A DNA stretch of 64,000 nt, taken from RPQJ01 sp963748985. GTDB lineage: Bacteria > Pseudomonadota > Gammaproteobacteria > Steroidobacterales > Steroidobacteraceae. The position numbers were made by a program, and so were the translations under genes. How positions within the stretch are numbered: the stretch's first letter is position 1; each line of letters opens with the position of its first letter. Below the pieces are notes generated by a model. It saw nothing but the letters and a program-made list of their open reading frames with translations. It had not been told where the DNA came from and did not search any database. Positions 8,810-16,470 of this stretch are shown here, piece by piece. The stretch covers positions 21,538 through 85,537 of the forward strand of contig CAVVKQ010000008.1 of the NCBI GenBank assembly GCA_963748985.1. The letters are read 5' to 3'.

Positions 8810-9483
8810 TTCCCGTCTCCGTGTGCCGCGACACCCTCGCGGAACAACTGCGCCGTGTGGCTGATGAACCGGTCGAGTTCGGCGCCTTCGGGCCGGAATC
8901 CGAGCACCGGTCCCGTGATGGGCAGCGAAACGAACGGGAACACGCACAGGCTGAGCAGCGAGACCGCGGCAAACCGCGGATCGACGTCGACCCGTAGTTT
9001 CCCCTGTTCACGCTCGCGTCGCAGCACCGCAACGAGCGCCGGGGCCGTTCTTCCCGCGAAGCGCTCGATGAATTCGCCCCGCATCCGCCCGTTCTGCGCC
9101 AGCACTTCCTGGATGAGCAGCGCGGGGAACCACGGATTGGCCGCGACCATCCGCATGTAGGCGCCCATGACGGCCTCGAGGCCCGGCGCCTCCTCTTCCG
9201 AGGCTTGACCCAGTCGTTGTACGCTCTCGATCAACGGCTGCACCGCGCTTTCGATCATCGCCCGGTACAGGCCGAGCTTGTCGCCGAAATAGTAGTGAAT
9301 CATCGCGGGCGTCGTGCCCGCCGCTGCCGCGATCCGGCGCGTGCTGACGTTGCCGAAGCCATGTTGCAGGAACAGGTCCCGGCTGCGCTGGAGCAATGCC
9401 TCGCGAACGGCAGCGTCCCCACCCGTCGGTCGACCCGGGCCGCGTGGAGATACCTTGGCAGGTCCGGACACCGGCAAACTCAT
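8806..9483 (-). CDS. TetR-family repressor (CecR/YbiH-like) of the export operon
   Basis: N-terminal helix-turn-helix (residues about 25-70: ALLQRSRDLFLQHGFGNVST, RRIAAAAGTTPAMIHYYFG) with a C-terminal ligand domain like that of CecR (NPWFPALLIQEVL). In E. coli CecR (YbiH) controls ybhGFSR, and the same order is seen here with this gene first in the operon, so it very likely regulates itself and the exporter. ATG at 9483 is preferred over an upstream TTG at 9501, which would place the start inside the operator palindrome. There is no clear Shine-Dalgarno site; a short or leaderless transcript is possible. 225 residues. Confidence 0.88.
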   Translation of the reverse strand: MSLPVSGPAKVSPRGPGRPTGGDAAVREALLQRSRDLFLQHGFGNVSTRRIAAAAGTTPAMIHYYFGDKLGLYRAMIESAVQPLIESVQRLGQASEEEAPGLEAVMGAYMRMVAANPWFPALLIQEVLAQNGRMRGEFIERFAGRTAPALVAVLRREREQGKLRVDVDPRFAAVSLLSLCVFPFVSLPITGPVLGFRPEGAELDRFISHTAQLFREGVAAHGDGK

Positions 9484-9492
9484 GGTGATAAT

Positions 9493-9514
9493 ATTAATCA
9501 ATCATTTGATTAAT
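9493..9514. promoter_or_regulatory. operator palindrome of the TetR-type regulator
   Basis: A perfect inverted repeat, 9-bp arms ATTAATCAA and TTGATTAAT around TCAT, starting 9 bases upstream of the TetR ATG. It is strikingly AT-rich in this high-GC DNA. A possible minus-strand -10 (TATTAT, complement of 9488-9493) abuts it, so binding would block transcription of the whole operon. That this regulator binds it is inference from position. Confidence 0.75.
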
Positions 9515-9562
9515 TCAATAGGCAAAAAAATGGCCGCACCGCAGCCTCTTGCTCTACCCCCT

Positions 9563-9675
9563 CCTGACCTTCCTCCCCTTCCTCCCCTTCCTGACCTTCC
9601 TCCCCTTCCTCCCCTTCCTGGCCTTCCTGACCTTCCTCCCCTTCCGACTAACCCCTAACCCCTAACCCCTAGCCC
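9563..9675. repeat. nonamer array joined to a heptamer array
   Basis: Nine head-to-tail 9-mers of the type CCTSMCCTT (9563-9643) form a pure pyrimidine tract broken only by the S/M positions. The sequence CCGA joins them to four heptamers (three CTAACCC, one CTAGCCC; 9648-9675). The heptamer side and the CCGACTA junction are shared with the elements at 26267-26428 and, in altered form, 51907-52036. The array ends 9 bases from the stop codon of the GGDEF-EAL gene. Confidence 0.85.
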
Positions 9676-9684
9676 CTTTGCTGG

Positions 9685-11778
9685 CTACGCCAGCAAATCC
9701 GCCACGCTCACCGACCCGATTTCCTCGAGCGCCTTGGGCGCTCCGATCACGAATCCCTGCGCGTAGTCGACGCCGATCTCGCGCAGGTTCTGCAGCGCCG
9801 ACTCGCTTTCGACCGACTCGGCGACGACCACCTTGCCCATCACGTGCCCGATCTCCTTGATCGAGCGGACCATGGCGTAGTCGACGCGGTCCTGCGACAT
9901 GTTGCCGATGAACATGCCGTCGATCTTGAGGTAATCGACACCCAGCGCCTTGAGGTAGGCGAATGAAGACACGCCGCTGCCGAAATCGTCGAGGGCGAAC
10001 GAACACCCGATGCGGCGCAGCGCCATGATCAGCGCATTGGCCTTGCCGAGATTGCCGATCGCGATGTTCTCGGCGGTCTCGAAGCCGACGCACCGCGGAT
10101 CCACGCCGCTCGCCGCGAGGCTCTGGCGGATGAACTCGCCCGTTTCGGGATCGACGACGCTGTCGCGGGAGAGGTTGATGAAGATGCGCGAGATGCTCTT
10201 GAAGACCTCGGCGTGCGTCCGCGCCCATTCAATCGCCGTCGCGATCACCCAGCGGTCATAGCGGACCGACAGGTTGTAGCGTTCCACGGCCGGCAGGAAG
10301 GCGCCGGGCGGTACGACGCGGCCGGACTCGTCGCGCATGCGCAGCAGCATCTCGTAATGGGGCAGGCGCGGCGCGGCGTCGGGAGGCTGACTCAGCGGTC
10401 GGATTTCCTGCGCTTCCAGAAACAGCCGATTCTCGACCAGCGCGCGTTTCGCGCGCGCCACCCAATCCATCTCACCGTGGCGCCGCTCGAGCAGCAGCGC
10501 GTCTTCCTTGTAGATGGCCACCCGGTGACGACCCGAGTCCTTGGCCGAGTAGCACGCGGAGTCGGCCGCGTTCATCACCTGCGTGAGGCGCTTGAAGTGC
10601 GAGTCGATCGCGACGAGGCCGATGCTGACGCCGAGCGTGAACTTGTTCGTGCCCCAGACGAACTCGAATTCGTCGACGGTCCGCAGCAGGTTGTTGGCGA
10701 CCTGCTGTGCGTCCTCGGGCTTGCAGTTGTGCAGCAGGACGCCGAATTCGTCGCCACCGAGGCGCGCCACGACGTCGTTCGTGCGTACCCGCTGCAGCAG
10801 CACTTCACCGAGCTGGCGCAGCAATTCGTCGCCTGCGACGTGGCCGCTGGTGTCGTTCACCGTCTTGAAGCGGTCAAGGTCGAGGTAGAGCATCGCGTGC
10901 TCCGCCCCCGTCGCCTGCGACATCTCGAGCGCGCGCTGCAGCCGCAGCTCGAACTCACGGCGGTTCGACAGGCCCGTCAGGGCGTCGTGACTCGCTTCGT
11001 ACGACAACTGCTGCGAGAGTTCATGGGAGGCCGTGATGTCGGTGAGGGTGCCTTCGTAGAACAGCGTCCGGCCGTCCGCATCGCTCACGGCGCGGGAATT
11101 TTCCAGGACGACGATCTTCGAGCCATCCTTGCGCTTCAGCACGAGTTCGGCGTTGCGGACCTCGCCGGTCTCCTGCATCGCCCTGGTCCAGTTGCCGCGA
11201 TGCTCCGGGTCCATGTAGATGTCGCGGGCGATGTCGAGCTCGAGCAGTTCGTCCTCGGAATCGTAGCCGAGCATGCGCACGAGCGCCGGATTCGCCGCCA
11301 TGAACTTGCCGTCCGCGGTCGTCTGGAACACGCCGGCCGTCACGTTCTGGAACAGTTCGCGATAGCGTTGCTCCGACGCCTTCAAGGCCAGCATCGTGTG
11401 CGTGCGCTCGGTCGCGTAGCGCAGCACACGCTCGACCAGCGTCGCACTGAGATGGTCGCGCTGCATGGAATCGAGCGCTCCGCGCGCGATGGCTTCGGCG
11501 CCGACCTCCTCCTCGCCCGCGCCGACGAGAACCACGATCGGCACGTGCGTCGCCTTCGGCTGGAGGCGGAGGAAGGTCGTGAGACCGTCGCTGTCGGGCA
11601 GCGTCAGTTCCAGCATGATCGCGTCGATGCGGCCGTGCTTGATCCGGCTGAGCGCTTCCGCGAGCGACGACACCACCTCGAGCCGGTACGGCTGACCGCG
11701 GATCGCGGCCAGTGCGTCGGCAAGGTACACCTTGTCGGCGGGCAGGGCACTGATGAGCAGGACCGTGGCAGTGGACAT
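9685..11778 (-). CDS. receiver-like/PAS/GGDEF/EAL protein for cyclic-di-GMP turnover
   Basis: 697 residues from ATG at 11778. Residues 1-120 are a receiver fold in which the phospho-acceptor position reads LELTLPDSDG, Glu in place of Asp, and the conserved Lys region reads DSMQRDHL. Residues about 135-255 are a PAS domain (ELFQNVTAGVFQTTADGKFM) with PAC end. The GGDEF domain (about 265-430) keeps LGGDEF. The EAL domain (about 440-690) has EMLLR for EAL but retains INLS, FETAE, ALDDFGSG, YLKIDG, AESVES and YAQGF, so phosphodiesterase activity is plausible. Bifunctional cyclase/phosphodiesterase or a biased sensor cannot be separated by reading alone. It stands alone. Confidence 0.92.
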   Translation of the reverse strand: MSTATVLLISALPADKVYLADALAAIRGQPYRLEVVSSLAEALSRIKHGRIDAIMLELTLPDSDGLTTFLRLQPKATHVPIVVLVGAGEEEVGAEAIARGALDSMQRDHLSATLVERVLRYATERTHTMLALKASEQRYRELFQNVTAGVFQTTADGKFMAANPALVRMLGYDSEDELLELDIARDIYMDPEHRGNWTRAMQETGEVRNAELVLKRKDGSKIVVLENSRAVSDADGRTLFYEGTLTDITASHELSQQLSYEASHDALTGLSNRREFELRLQRALEMSQATGAEHAMLYLDLDRFKTVNDTSGHVAGDELLRQLGEVLLQRVRTNDVVARLGGDEFGVLLHNCKPEDAQQVANNLLRTVDEFEFVWGTNKFTLGVSIGLVAIDSHFKRLTQVMNAADSACYSAKDSGRHRVAIYKEDALLLERRHGEMDWVARAKRALVENRLFLEAQEIRPLSQPPDAAPRLPHYEMLLRMRDESGRVVPPGAFLPAVERYNLSVRYDRWVIATAIEWARTHAEVFKSISRIFINLSRDSVVDPETGEFIRQSLAASGVDPRCVGFETAENIAIGNLGKANALIMALRRIGCSFALDDFGSGVSSFAYLKALGVDYLKIDGMFIGNMSQDRVDYAMVRSIKEIGHVMGKVVVAESVESESALQNLREIGVDYAQGFVIGAPKALEEIGSVSVADLLA

Positions 11779-11870
11779 GAGGCGCCGAGTATACGGCCGC
11801 CGCTGGCGCCAGAACTGTGATGTCCGGCCGCGTTGCAGCAGCGGCAGGTGCCCGGAATTGCGAACCGGCG

Positions 11871-12821
11871 CTAGAAAGGAAGCTTCTCGCGGTAGTCCGC
11901 CGAGCGGATGACCAGCACGTCGCACGGCAGCCGGTCCAGCACGCGCTCGGCCGTGCTGCCGATGAACACCTCGCGCAGCCGGCTGCGCGACACGGCCCCC
12001 ATCACGACGAGATCGACGTGGTCGTCGGCAGCCACGCGCGGCAGCACTTCGGCGGCCGACCCCTGCAGCACGCGCACGGATTTCTCGCCCAGGCCATGCG
12101 CCCGCGTGATCTCCCGCGCCGCCGCCGCAACACGCGTGCGTTCGGATTCGAGCAGGTCGGCGACGCTCAGTTCCTGGGCGAGCGGCACGCCGGCAAATCC
12201 GGTGGTTGCAGCGAGCAGCGCGGCAGGGAAGAAGGCATGGACCGCTTCGACGGTCCCGTCGAGCTGTCGTGCCAGGAATTGCGCGGCGTCCAGGATGTCG
12301 TGATCGAGCGCGGCCGGCTTGTCGCCGTGATGGCCCGGATCGATCGCCGCCAGAATGCGCGGACGCGCGGGCCAGTCCGCTGTCCGGCTCAACAGCAGCG
12401 GTACCGGGCAGCGCCGGACCAGGTTCCAGTCGGTGTTGGTGAAGAGTGCGCGACGGAGGAAGGAATGGTAGTGCGTGTCCTTGACCATCAGGTCAGGCGC
12501 GAATTCGGCGACGCGGCGCAGGATGCCCTCGTGCAGCGGGTTGTCCCAGTGCACGTGGGTAGTGACATCGAGCCCACCGGCACGCAATTCGCCGGCCAGG
12601 GCTTCCAGATGCGCCGCCCGCCCGGCAATGAATTCCTCCCGCAGCCGGCGCAGCTCGTCGGTGTCGAAGAACGGCTGCCCCGTCAGCGCGGGATCGAAGT
12701 CGCAGGCGAACAATTCGAGCGCGGCGCCGCTCAACCGGGCCAGTAGCGCCGCCTTCGCAGCACCTGCCTGCACCTCCACAGTGGGATCGATCACGGCCAG
12801 GATTCGATCGAGGCGTTGCAT
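11871..12821 (-). CDS. tandem universal stress protein (UspE-like)
   Basis: Two Usp domains in tandem (residues about 1-150 and 160-315), 316 residues, the size of UspE. The first begins MQRLDRILAVIDP, the second RPRILAAIDPGHHGDKPAA and ends with VVMGAVSRSRLREVFIGSTA. The nucleotide-binding glycines of UspA (GxxGxxxxxxxxxG) are mostly replaced, as is usual for UspE-type proteins. Its divergent position just upstream of the cbb3 oxidase operon fits the common linkage of Usp genes with oxygen-limited growth. Confidence 0.9.
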   Translation of the reverse strand: MQRLDRILAVIDPTVEVQAGAAKAALLARLSGAALELFACDFDPALTGQPFFDTDELRRLREEFIAGRAAHLEALAGELRAGGLDVTTHVHWDNPLHEGILRRVAEFAPDLMVKDTHYHSFLRRALFTNTDWNLVRRCPVPLLLSRTADWPARPRILAAIDPGHHGDKPAALDHDILDAAQFLARQLDGTVEAVHAFFPAALLAATTGFAGVPLAQELSVADLLESERTRVAAAAREITRAHGLGEKSVRVLQGSAAEVLPRVAADDHVDLVVMGAVSRSRLREVFIGSTAERVLDRLPCDVLVIRSADYREKLPF

Positions 12822-13036
12822 GGGGTGCCTCCCGATGGCACGCGTTGCCGCGCATTTACTGTGCAACGACGCCACGCGACCCGCAATGCGGGGAAGTCAC
12901 TTCGGAAAGTACGTAGGCGGTTTGATTCCTGTCCCTACTGCCACTGCGCATGTGTGATCTTTAGCATGCGCGTGAAGTTCTGCGCCCCGGGCCGGAACGA
13001 CCTCTATTTCAATCCTCTCCGAGGCGACCGAAGAAA

Positions 13037-14452
13037 ATGACGGCCACTCACTACAACGACAAGGTGGTCCGGCAGTTCGCGATCATGACCGTGGTCTGGG
13101 GAATCGTCGGCATGCTCGTCGGCGTCCTGATCGCGGCCCAACTGCTGTGGCCCGACCTGCTGCCCCCGTACTCGTTCCTGTCCTATTCGCGGCTGCGGCC
13201 CCTGCACACCAACGCCGTGATCTTCGCATTCGGCGGCTCCGCGCTGTTCGCGACGTCCTACTACATCGTGCAACGCACCTGCCACGTGCGGCTGTTCCTG
13301 GACAAGCTCGCGGCGTTCACGTTCTGGGGCTGGCAGCTGGTGATCCTGTCGGCGGCGATCACCTTGCCGCTCGGCATTACCACCTCGAAGGAGTACGCCG
13401 AACTCGAGTGGCCGATCGACATCCTGATCGCCATCGTCTGGGTTGCCTACGCCGTCGTGTTTTTCGGCACGCTGGCGCTGCGCAAGGTCAAGCACATCTA
13501 CGTGGCCAACTGGTTCTTCGCCGCGTACATCATCACTATCGCCGTCCTGCACATCACCAACAGCCTGGCCATGCCGGTCAGCCTGACGAAGTCGTACAGC
13601 GTCTACCCCGGCGTGGTGGATGCCATGGTGCAGTGGTGGTACGGGCACAACGCGGTGGGCTTCTTCCTGACTGCGGCCTTCCTCGGCATGATGTACTACT
13701 TCGTGCCGAAGCAGGCGGGACGACCGGTCTACTCCTACCGGCTCTCCGTAGTGCACTTCTGGGCCCTGATTTCCACGTACATGTGGGCCGGCCCGCACCA
13801 CCTGCATTACACGACGCTGCCGGACTGGGCACAGTCGCTCGGCATGGTCTTCTCGCTGATCCTGCTCGCGCCGTCGTGGGGCGGCATGATCAACGGCATC
13901 ATGACCCTCTCCGGCGCCTGGCATAAGCTGCGCACCGACCCGATCCTCAAGTTCATGATCGTGTCGCTCTCGTTCTACGGCATGTCGACCTTCGAAGGGC
14001 CGATGATGTCGATCAAGACGGTCAACTCGCTCTCGCACTACACCGACTGGACGATCGGCCACGTGCACTCCGGCGCCCTGGGCTGGGTCGCGATGATCTC
14101 GATCGGCACGATGTACGCGCTGATCCCGAAGCTCTTCGGGCGCGAGCAGATGTACAGCGTCAAGCTCATCGACGTGCACTTCTGGACGACGACCATCGGC
14201 GTGGTGCTCTACATCACTTCGATGTGGATTGCCGGCGTGATGCAGGGCCTGATGTGGCGTGCGACGAACGCGGACGGCACGCTCACCTACGCGTTCATCG
14301 AGTCGATCAAGTCGACCTACCCGTACTACGCGGTCCGCCTCGCCGGCGGCACGCTGGTCTTCGCGGGCATGTTGCTCATGGCCTGGAACGTCTGGAAGAC
14401 GATTGCGGCGCGGACGACGACCGCGGATTCACCCGTCGTGCAGCCCGCCTGA
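13037..14452 (+). CDS. ccoN: cbb3-type cytochrome c oxidase subunit I
   Basis: Catalytic subunit of the high-affinity cbb3 oxidase, a proton pump of the inner membrane used at low oxygen; it binds heme b, heme b3 and CuB. 471 residues with about 12 membrane helices. Heme and copper ligand regions are visible: RPLHTNAVIFAFGG near the start, WWYGHNAVGFFLTAAFLGMM and GPHHLHYT for the binuclear site, and TDWTIGHVHSGALGWV late in the protein. First gene of a ten-gene colinear unit. No canonical FNR/Anr box (TTGAT-N4-ATCAA) was found in the 215 bases upstream. Confidence 0.97.
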   Translation: MTATHYNDKVVRQFAIMTVVWGIVGMLVGVLIAAQLLWPDLLPPYSFLSYSRLRPLHTNAVIFAFGGSALFATSYYIVQRTCHVRLFLDKLAAFTFWGWQLVILSAAITLPLGITTSKEYAELEWPIDILIAIVWVAYAVVFFGTLALRKVKHIYVANWFFAAYIITIAVLHITNSLAMPVSLTKSYSVYPGVVDAMVQWWYGHNAVGFFLTAAFLGMMYYFVPKQAGRPVYSYRLSVVHFWALISTYMWAGPHHLHYTTLPDWAQSLGMVFSLILLAPSWGGMINGIMTLSGAWHKLRTDPILKFMIVSLSFYGMSTFEGPMMSIKTVNSLSHYTDWTIGHVHSGALGWVAMISIGTMYALIPKLFGREQMYSVKLIDVHFWTTTIGVVLYITSMWIAGVMQGLMWRATNADGTLTYAFIESIKSTYPYYAVRLAGGTLVFAGMLLMAWNVWKTIAARTTTADSPVVQPA

Positions 14453-14464
14453 AGGTAATCACGC

Positions 14465-15073
14465 ATGAACCACGATGCAGTAGAAAAGAAAGTCGGCGTG
14501 CTCGGCGTGCTGATCGCGCTGGTGATCAGCGTCGGCGGCCTGGTCGAGATCGTCCCGCTGTTCTTCCAGGCGTCGGTTACCCAACCGGCCCCGGGAATCA
14601 TGCCGTACGAGGCGCTGCGGCTCGAGGGCCGCGACGTCTATATCCGCGAGGGTTGCTATCTCTGCCACTCGCAGATGATCCGGCCGTTCCGATCGGAGAC
14701 CGAGCGCTACGGGCCGTATTCGCTGCCAGGCGAGTCGGTGTACGACCATCCGTTCCAGTTCGGCTCGAAGCGCACGGGGCCCGACCTCGCGCGCGTCGGC
14801 GGCCGGTACTCGGACGATTGGCACCGCGTCCACCTGCTGAACCCGCGCGACGTCGTGCCGGAATCCAACATGCCGCGCTTCGTGTGGCTGGCCGACGGCA
14901 GGATCGACGGCGCGCTCACGGTCAAGAAGATGGAGGCACTGCGCAGGATCGGCGTGCCGTACACGGATGCAGACATCGCCGGCGCTGCGGCAGCGGTCGA
15001 GGGCAAGTCGGAACTCGACGCGCTCATCGCCTACCTGCAGGGCCTTGGCACGAACCTCAAGGCGGGAACCTGA
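14465..15073 (+). CDS. ccoO: cbb3-type cytochrome c oxidase subunit II (monoheme)
   Basis: Membrane-anchored monoheme c subunit that passes electrons from CcoP to CcoN. One N-terminal helix (VLGVLIALVISVGGLVEIVP) and a single heme site CYLCH with downstream Met ligand region ESNMPRFVW. YEALRLEGRDVYIREGCY is a family signature. 202 residues, normal length. It follows ccoN by 12 bases. Confidence 0.97.
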   Translation: MNHDAVEKKVGVLGVLIALVISVGGLVEIVPLFFQASVTQPAPGIMPYEALRLEGRDVYIREGCYLCHSQMIRPFRSETERYGPYSLPGESVYDHPFQFGSKRTGPDLARVGGRYSDDWHRVHLLNPRDVVPESNMPRFVWLADGRIDGALTVKKMEALRRIGVPYTDADIAGAAAAVEGKSELDALIAYLQGLGTNLKAGT

Positions 15074-15076
15074 GGC

Positions 15077-15247
15077 ATGGACATCGGCACGGTACGCGGA
15101 TTGATCACGGCTGCGCTGTTCATCGCGTTCCTCGCGCTGGTGTTCTGGGCCTACAGCAAGCGTCGCAAGGCGGACTTCGACAAGCTGGCGCGCATGCCGC
15201 TTGAGGACGACCCGCCGGCAAAAGATTCAGGGAGCAAGACCCCATGA
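15077..15247 (+). CDS. ccoQ: cbb3 oxidase small subunit CcoQ
   Basis: 56-residue single-helix protein (LITAALFIAFLALVFWAY) followed by a charged tail (KRRKADFDKLARMPLEDD), the standard CcoQ/FixQ form that stabilises the assembled oxidase. Starts 3 bases after the ccoO stop codon and overlaps ccoP by 4 bases (ATGA). Confidence 0.93.
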   Translation: MDIGTVRGLITAALFIAFLALVFWAYSKRRKADFDKLARMPLEDDPPAKDSGSKTP

Positions 15248-16143
15248 CTAGTGGTTGGAGCCTGTTCGTCATCATCCTGACGATCGCAAATATCCTGGCC
15301 TGTGTCTGGCTGCTGCGCTGGACATCGAAGCCGCGCACGGCGAACGAGAAGATCGGCGGCGGCGCCGATACGGGGCACGTCTGGGACAGGGACCTGCGCG
15401 AGTACAACAACCCGCTGCCCAAGTGGTGGCTCTGGCTGTTCTACATCACCGTCGTCTTCGGCCTGCTCTACCTGGTGTTCTATCCGGGACTCGGCAACTT
15501 CGCCGGCATCGGCGGCTGGACCCAGGCGGGCCAGTACGAGCAGGAAAGGGCCGTCGTGGAAGCGCGTGCTGCCGCACTGCTGGCTCCGCTTGCCGTGCTG
15601 CCCGTTGCCGAACTCGTGAACAACGAGCAGGCGATGTCCACGGCGCACAACCTGTTCCAGCAGAACTGCGCACAGTGCCACGGCTCGGACGGCGGCGGCG
15701 CCGTCGGCTTCCCGAACCTGCGCGACGCCAACTGGCAGTGGGGCAGCGACGCGGACTCCGTGGTGGCGACCATTGCAGGCGGGCGGGTTGCGGCGATGCC
15801 GCCCTGGGCCGCCGTGATCGGCGAGCCGGGCGTGGAAGAAGTCGTCGCGTACGTGCAGACGCTGGGCGGCCAGCAGGCCGATGCCACGAAGGCGGCGGCC
15901 GGCCAGGTGCACTTCCAGACGCTCTGTTCCGCGTGCCATGGCATGGACGGCAAGGGCAATCCGCTGCTCGGAGCGCCCGACCTGACAGACGAGGCCTGGC
16001 TGTATGGCGGCGACGCCGCGACGATCAAGCAGACCGTCATGAGCGGCCGCAACGGCCAGATGCCGGCGTGGGGCGACAAACTCGGCGAACAGCGCGTGAA
16101 GCTGCTGACCGCCTACGTCACGAAGCTGGCGGCGGGCAAGTAA
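15244..16143 (+). CDS. ccoP: cbb3-type cytochrome c oxidase subunit III (diheme)
   Basis: Diheme c subunit that accepts electrons from soluble cytochrome c. 299 residues with two N-terminal helices (residues 5-25 and about 62-82), the long CcoP type. Heme sites are CAQCH (142-146) and CSACH (228-232), each with a downstream Met region (AAMPPW and GQMPAW). The WDRDLREYNNPLPKWWLWLF segment is the family signature. Confidence 0.97.
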   Translation: MTSGWSLFVIILTIANILACVWLLRWTSKPRTANEKIGGGADTGHVWDRDLREYNNPLPKWWLWLFYITVVFGLLYLVFYPGLGNFAGIGGWTQAGQYEQERAVVEARAAALLAPLAVLPVAELVNNEQAMSTAHNLFQQNCAQCHGSDGGGAVGFPNLRDANWQWGSDADSVVATIAGGRVAAMPPWAAVIGEPGVEEVVAYVQTLGGQQADATKAAAGQVHFQTLCSACHGMDGKGNPLLGAPDLTDEAWLYGGDAATIKQTVMSGRNGQMPAWGDKLGEQRVKLLTAYVTKLAAGK

Positions 16144-16146
16144 CGA

Positions 16147-16470
16147 GTGCGAAAAGCATCCGACGAGTACACGGGCAGACTGCGGTGGCCGCGTCTCGGA
16201 CAGGACGTGGCCATCGTGGCCTGGCCGTCGTTTCTCGTCGCAAGCGTGGCGACGATGGTGTGCTTCGGGTTCATCGACCCGGTGCTGGTCGGCAACGACG
16301 ATTACCCGCCACCGGCCTTCCAGACACGCATGACGGGCTACGCGGTCGGCTTCTTCTTTTTCTGGCTGATCGCGGCACTATCGAGCCTGATGACACTGTA
16401 CCTGGTGCGAACGGCGCATCCCGAACCGGCAGACGAGGGGACTGACGACGGGACGCGGAGTCCCGAATGA
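16147..16470 (+). CDS. small two-helix membrane protein in the cbb3 operon, function unknown
   Basis: 107 residues from a GTG start 3 bases after ccoP, ending inside the ccoG start (ATGA overlap), so it is part of the operon and surely translated with it. Two membrane helices (VAIVAWPSFLVASVATMVCF and GYAVGFFFFWLIAALSSLMT) with a short linker rich in Asp and Pro and an acidic tail. No heme, metal or enzyme motif was found. It is not CcoS, CcoH or CcoQ, which are all present separately. A role in assembly is suggested only by position. Confidence 0.85.
   Translation: MRKASDEYTGRLRWPRLGQDVAIVAWPSFLVASVATMVCFGFIDPVLVGNDDYPPPAFQTRMTGYAVGFFFFWLIAALSSLMTLYLVRTAHPEPADEGTDDGTRSPE

Noticed and set aside
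9677..9697. TTTGCTGGC/GCCAGCAAA hairpin as terminator of the GGDEF-EAL gene
   Set aside because: It lies over the last codons and stop, with no T-run on either strand after it.
12822..13036. FNR/Anr box before ccoN
   Set aside because: Only a lone half-site (TTTGATTCCTG) was found; the second half is missing.
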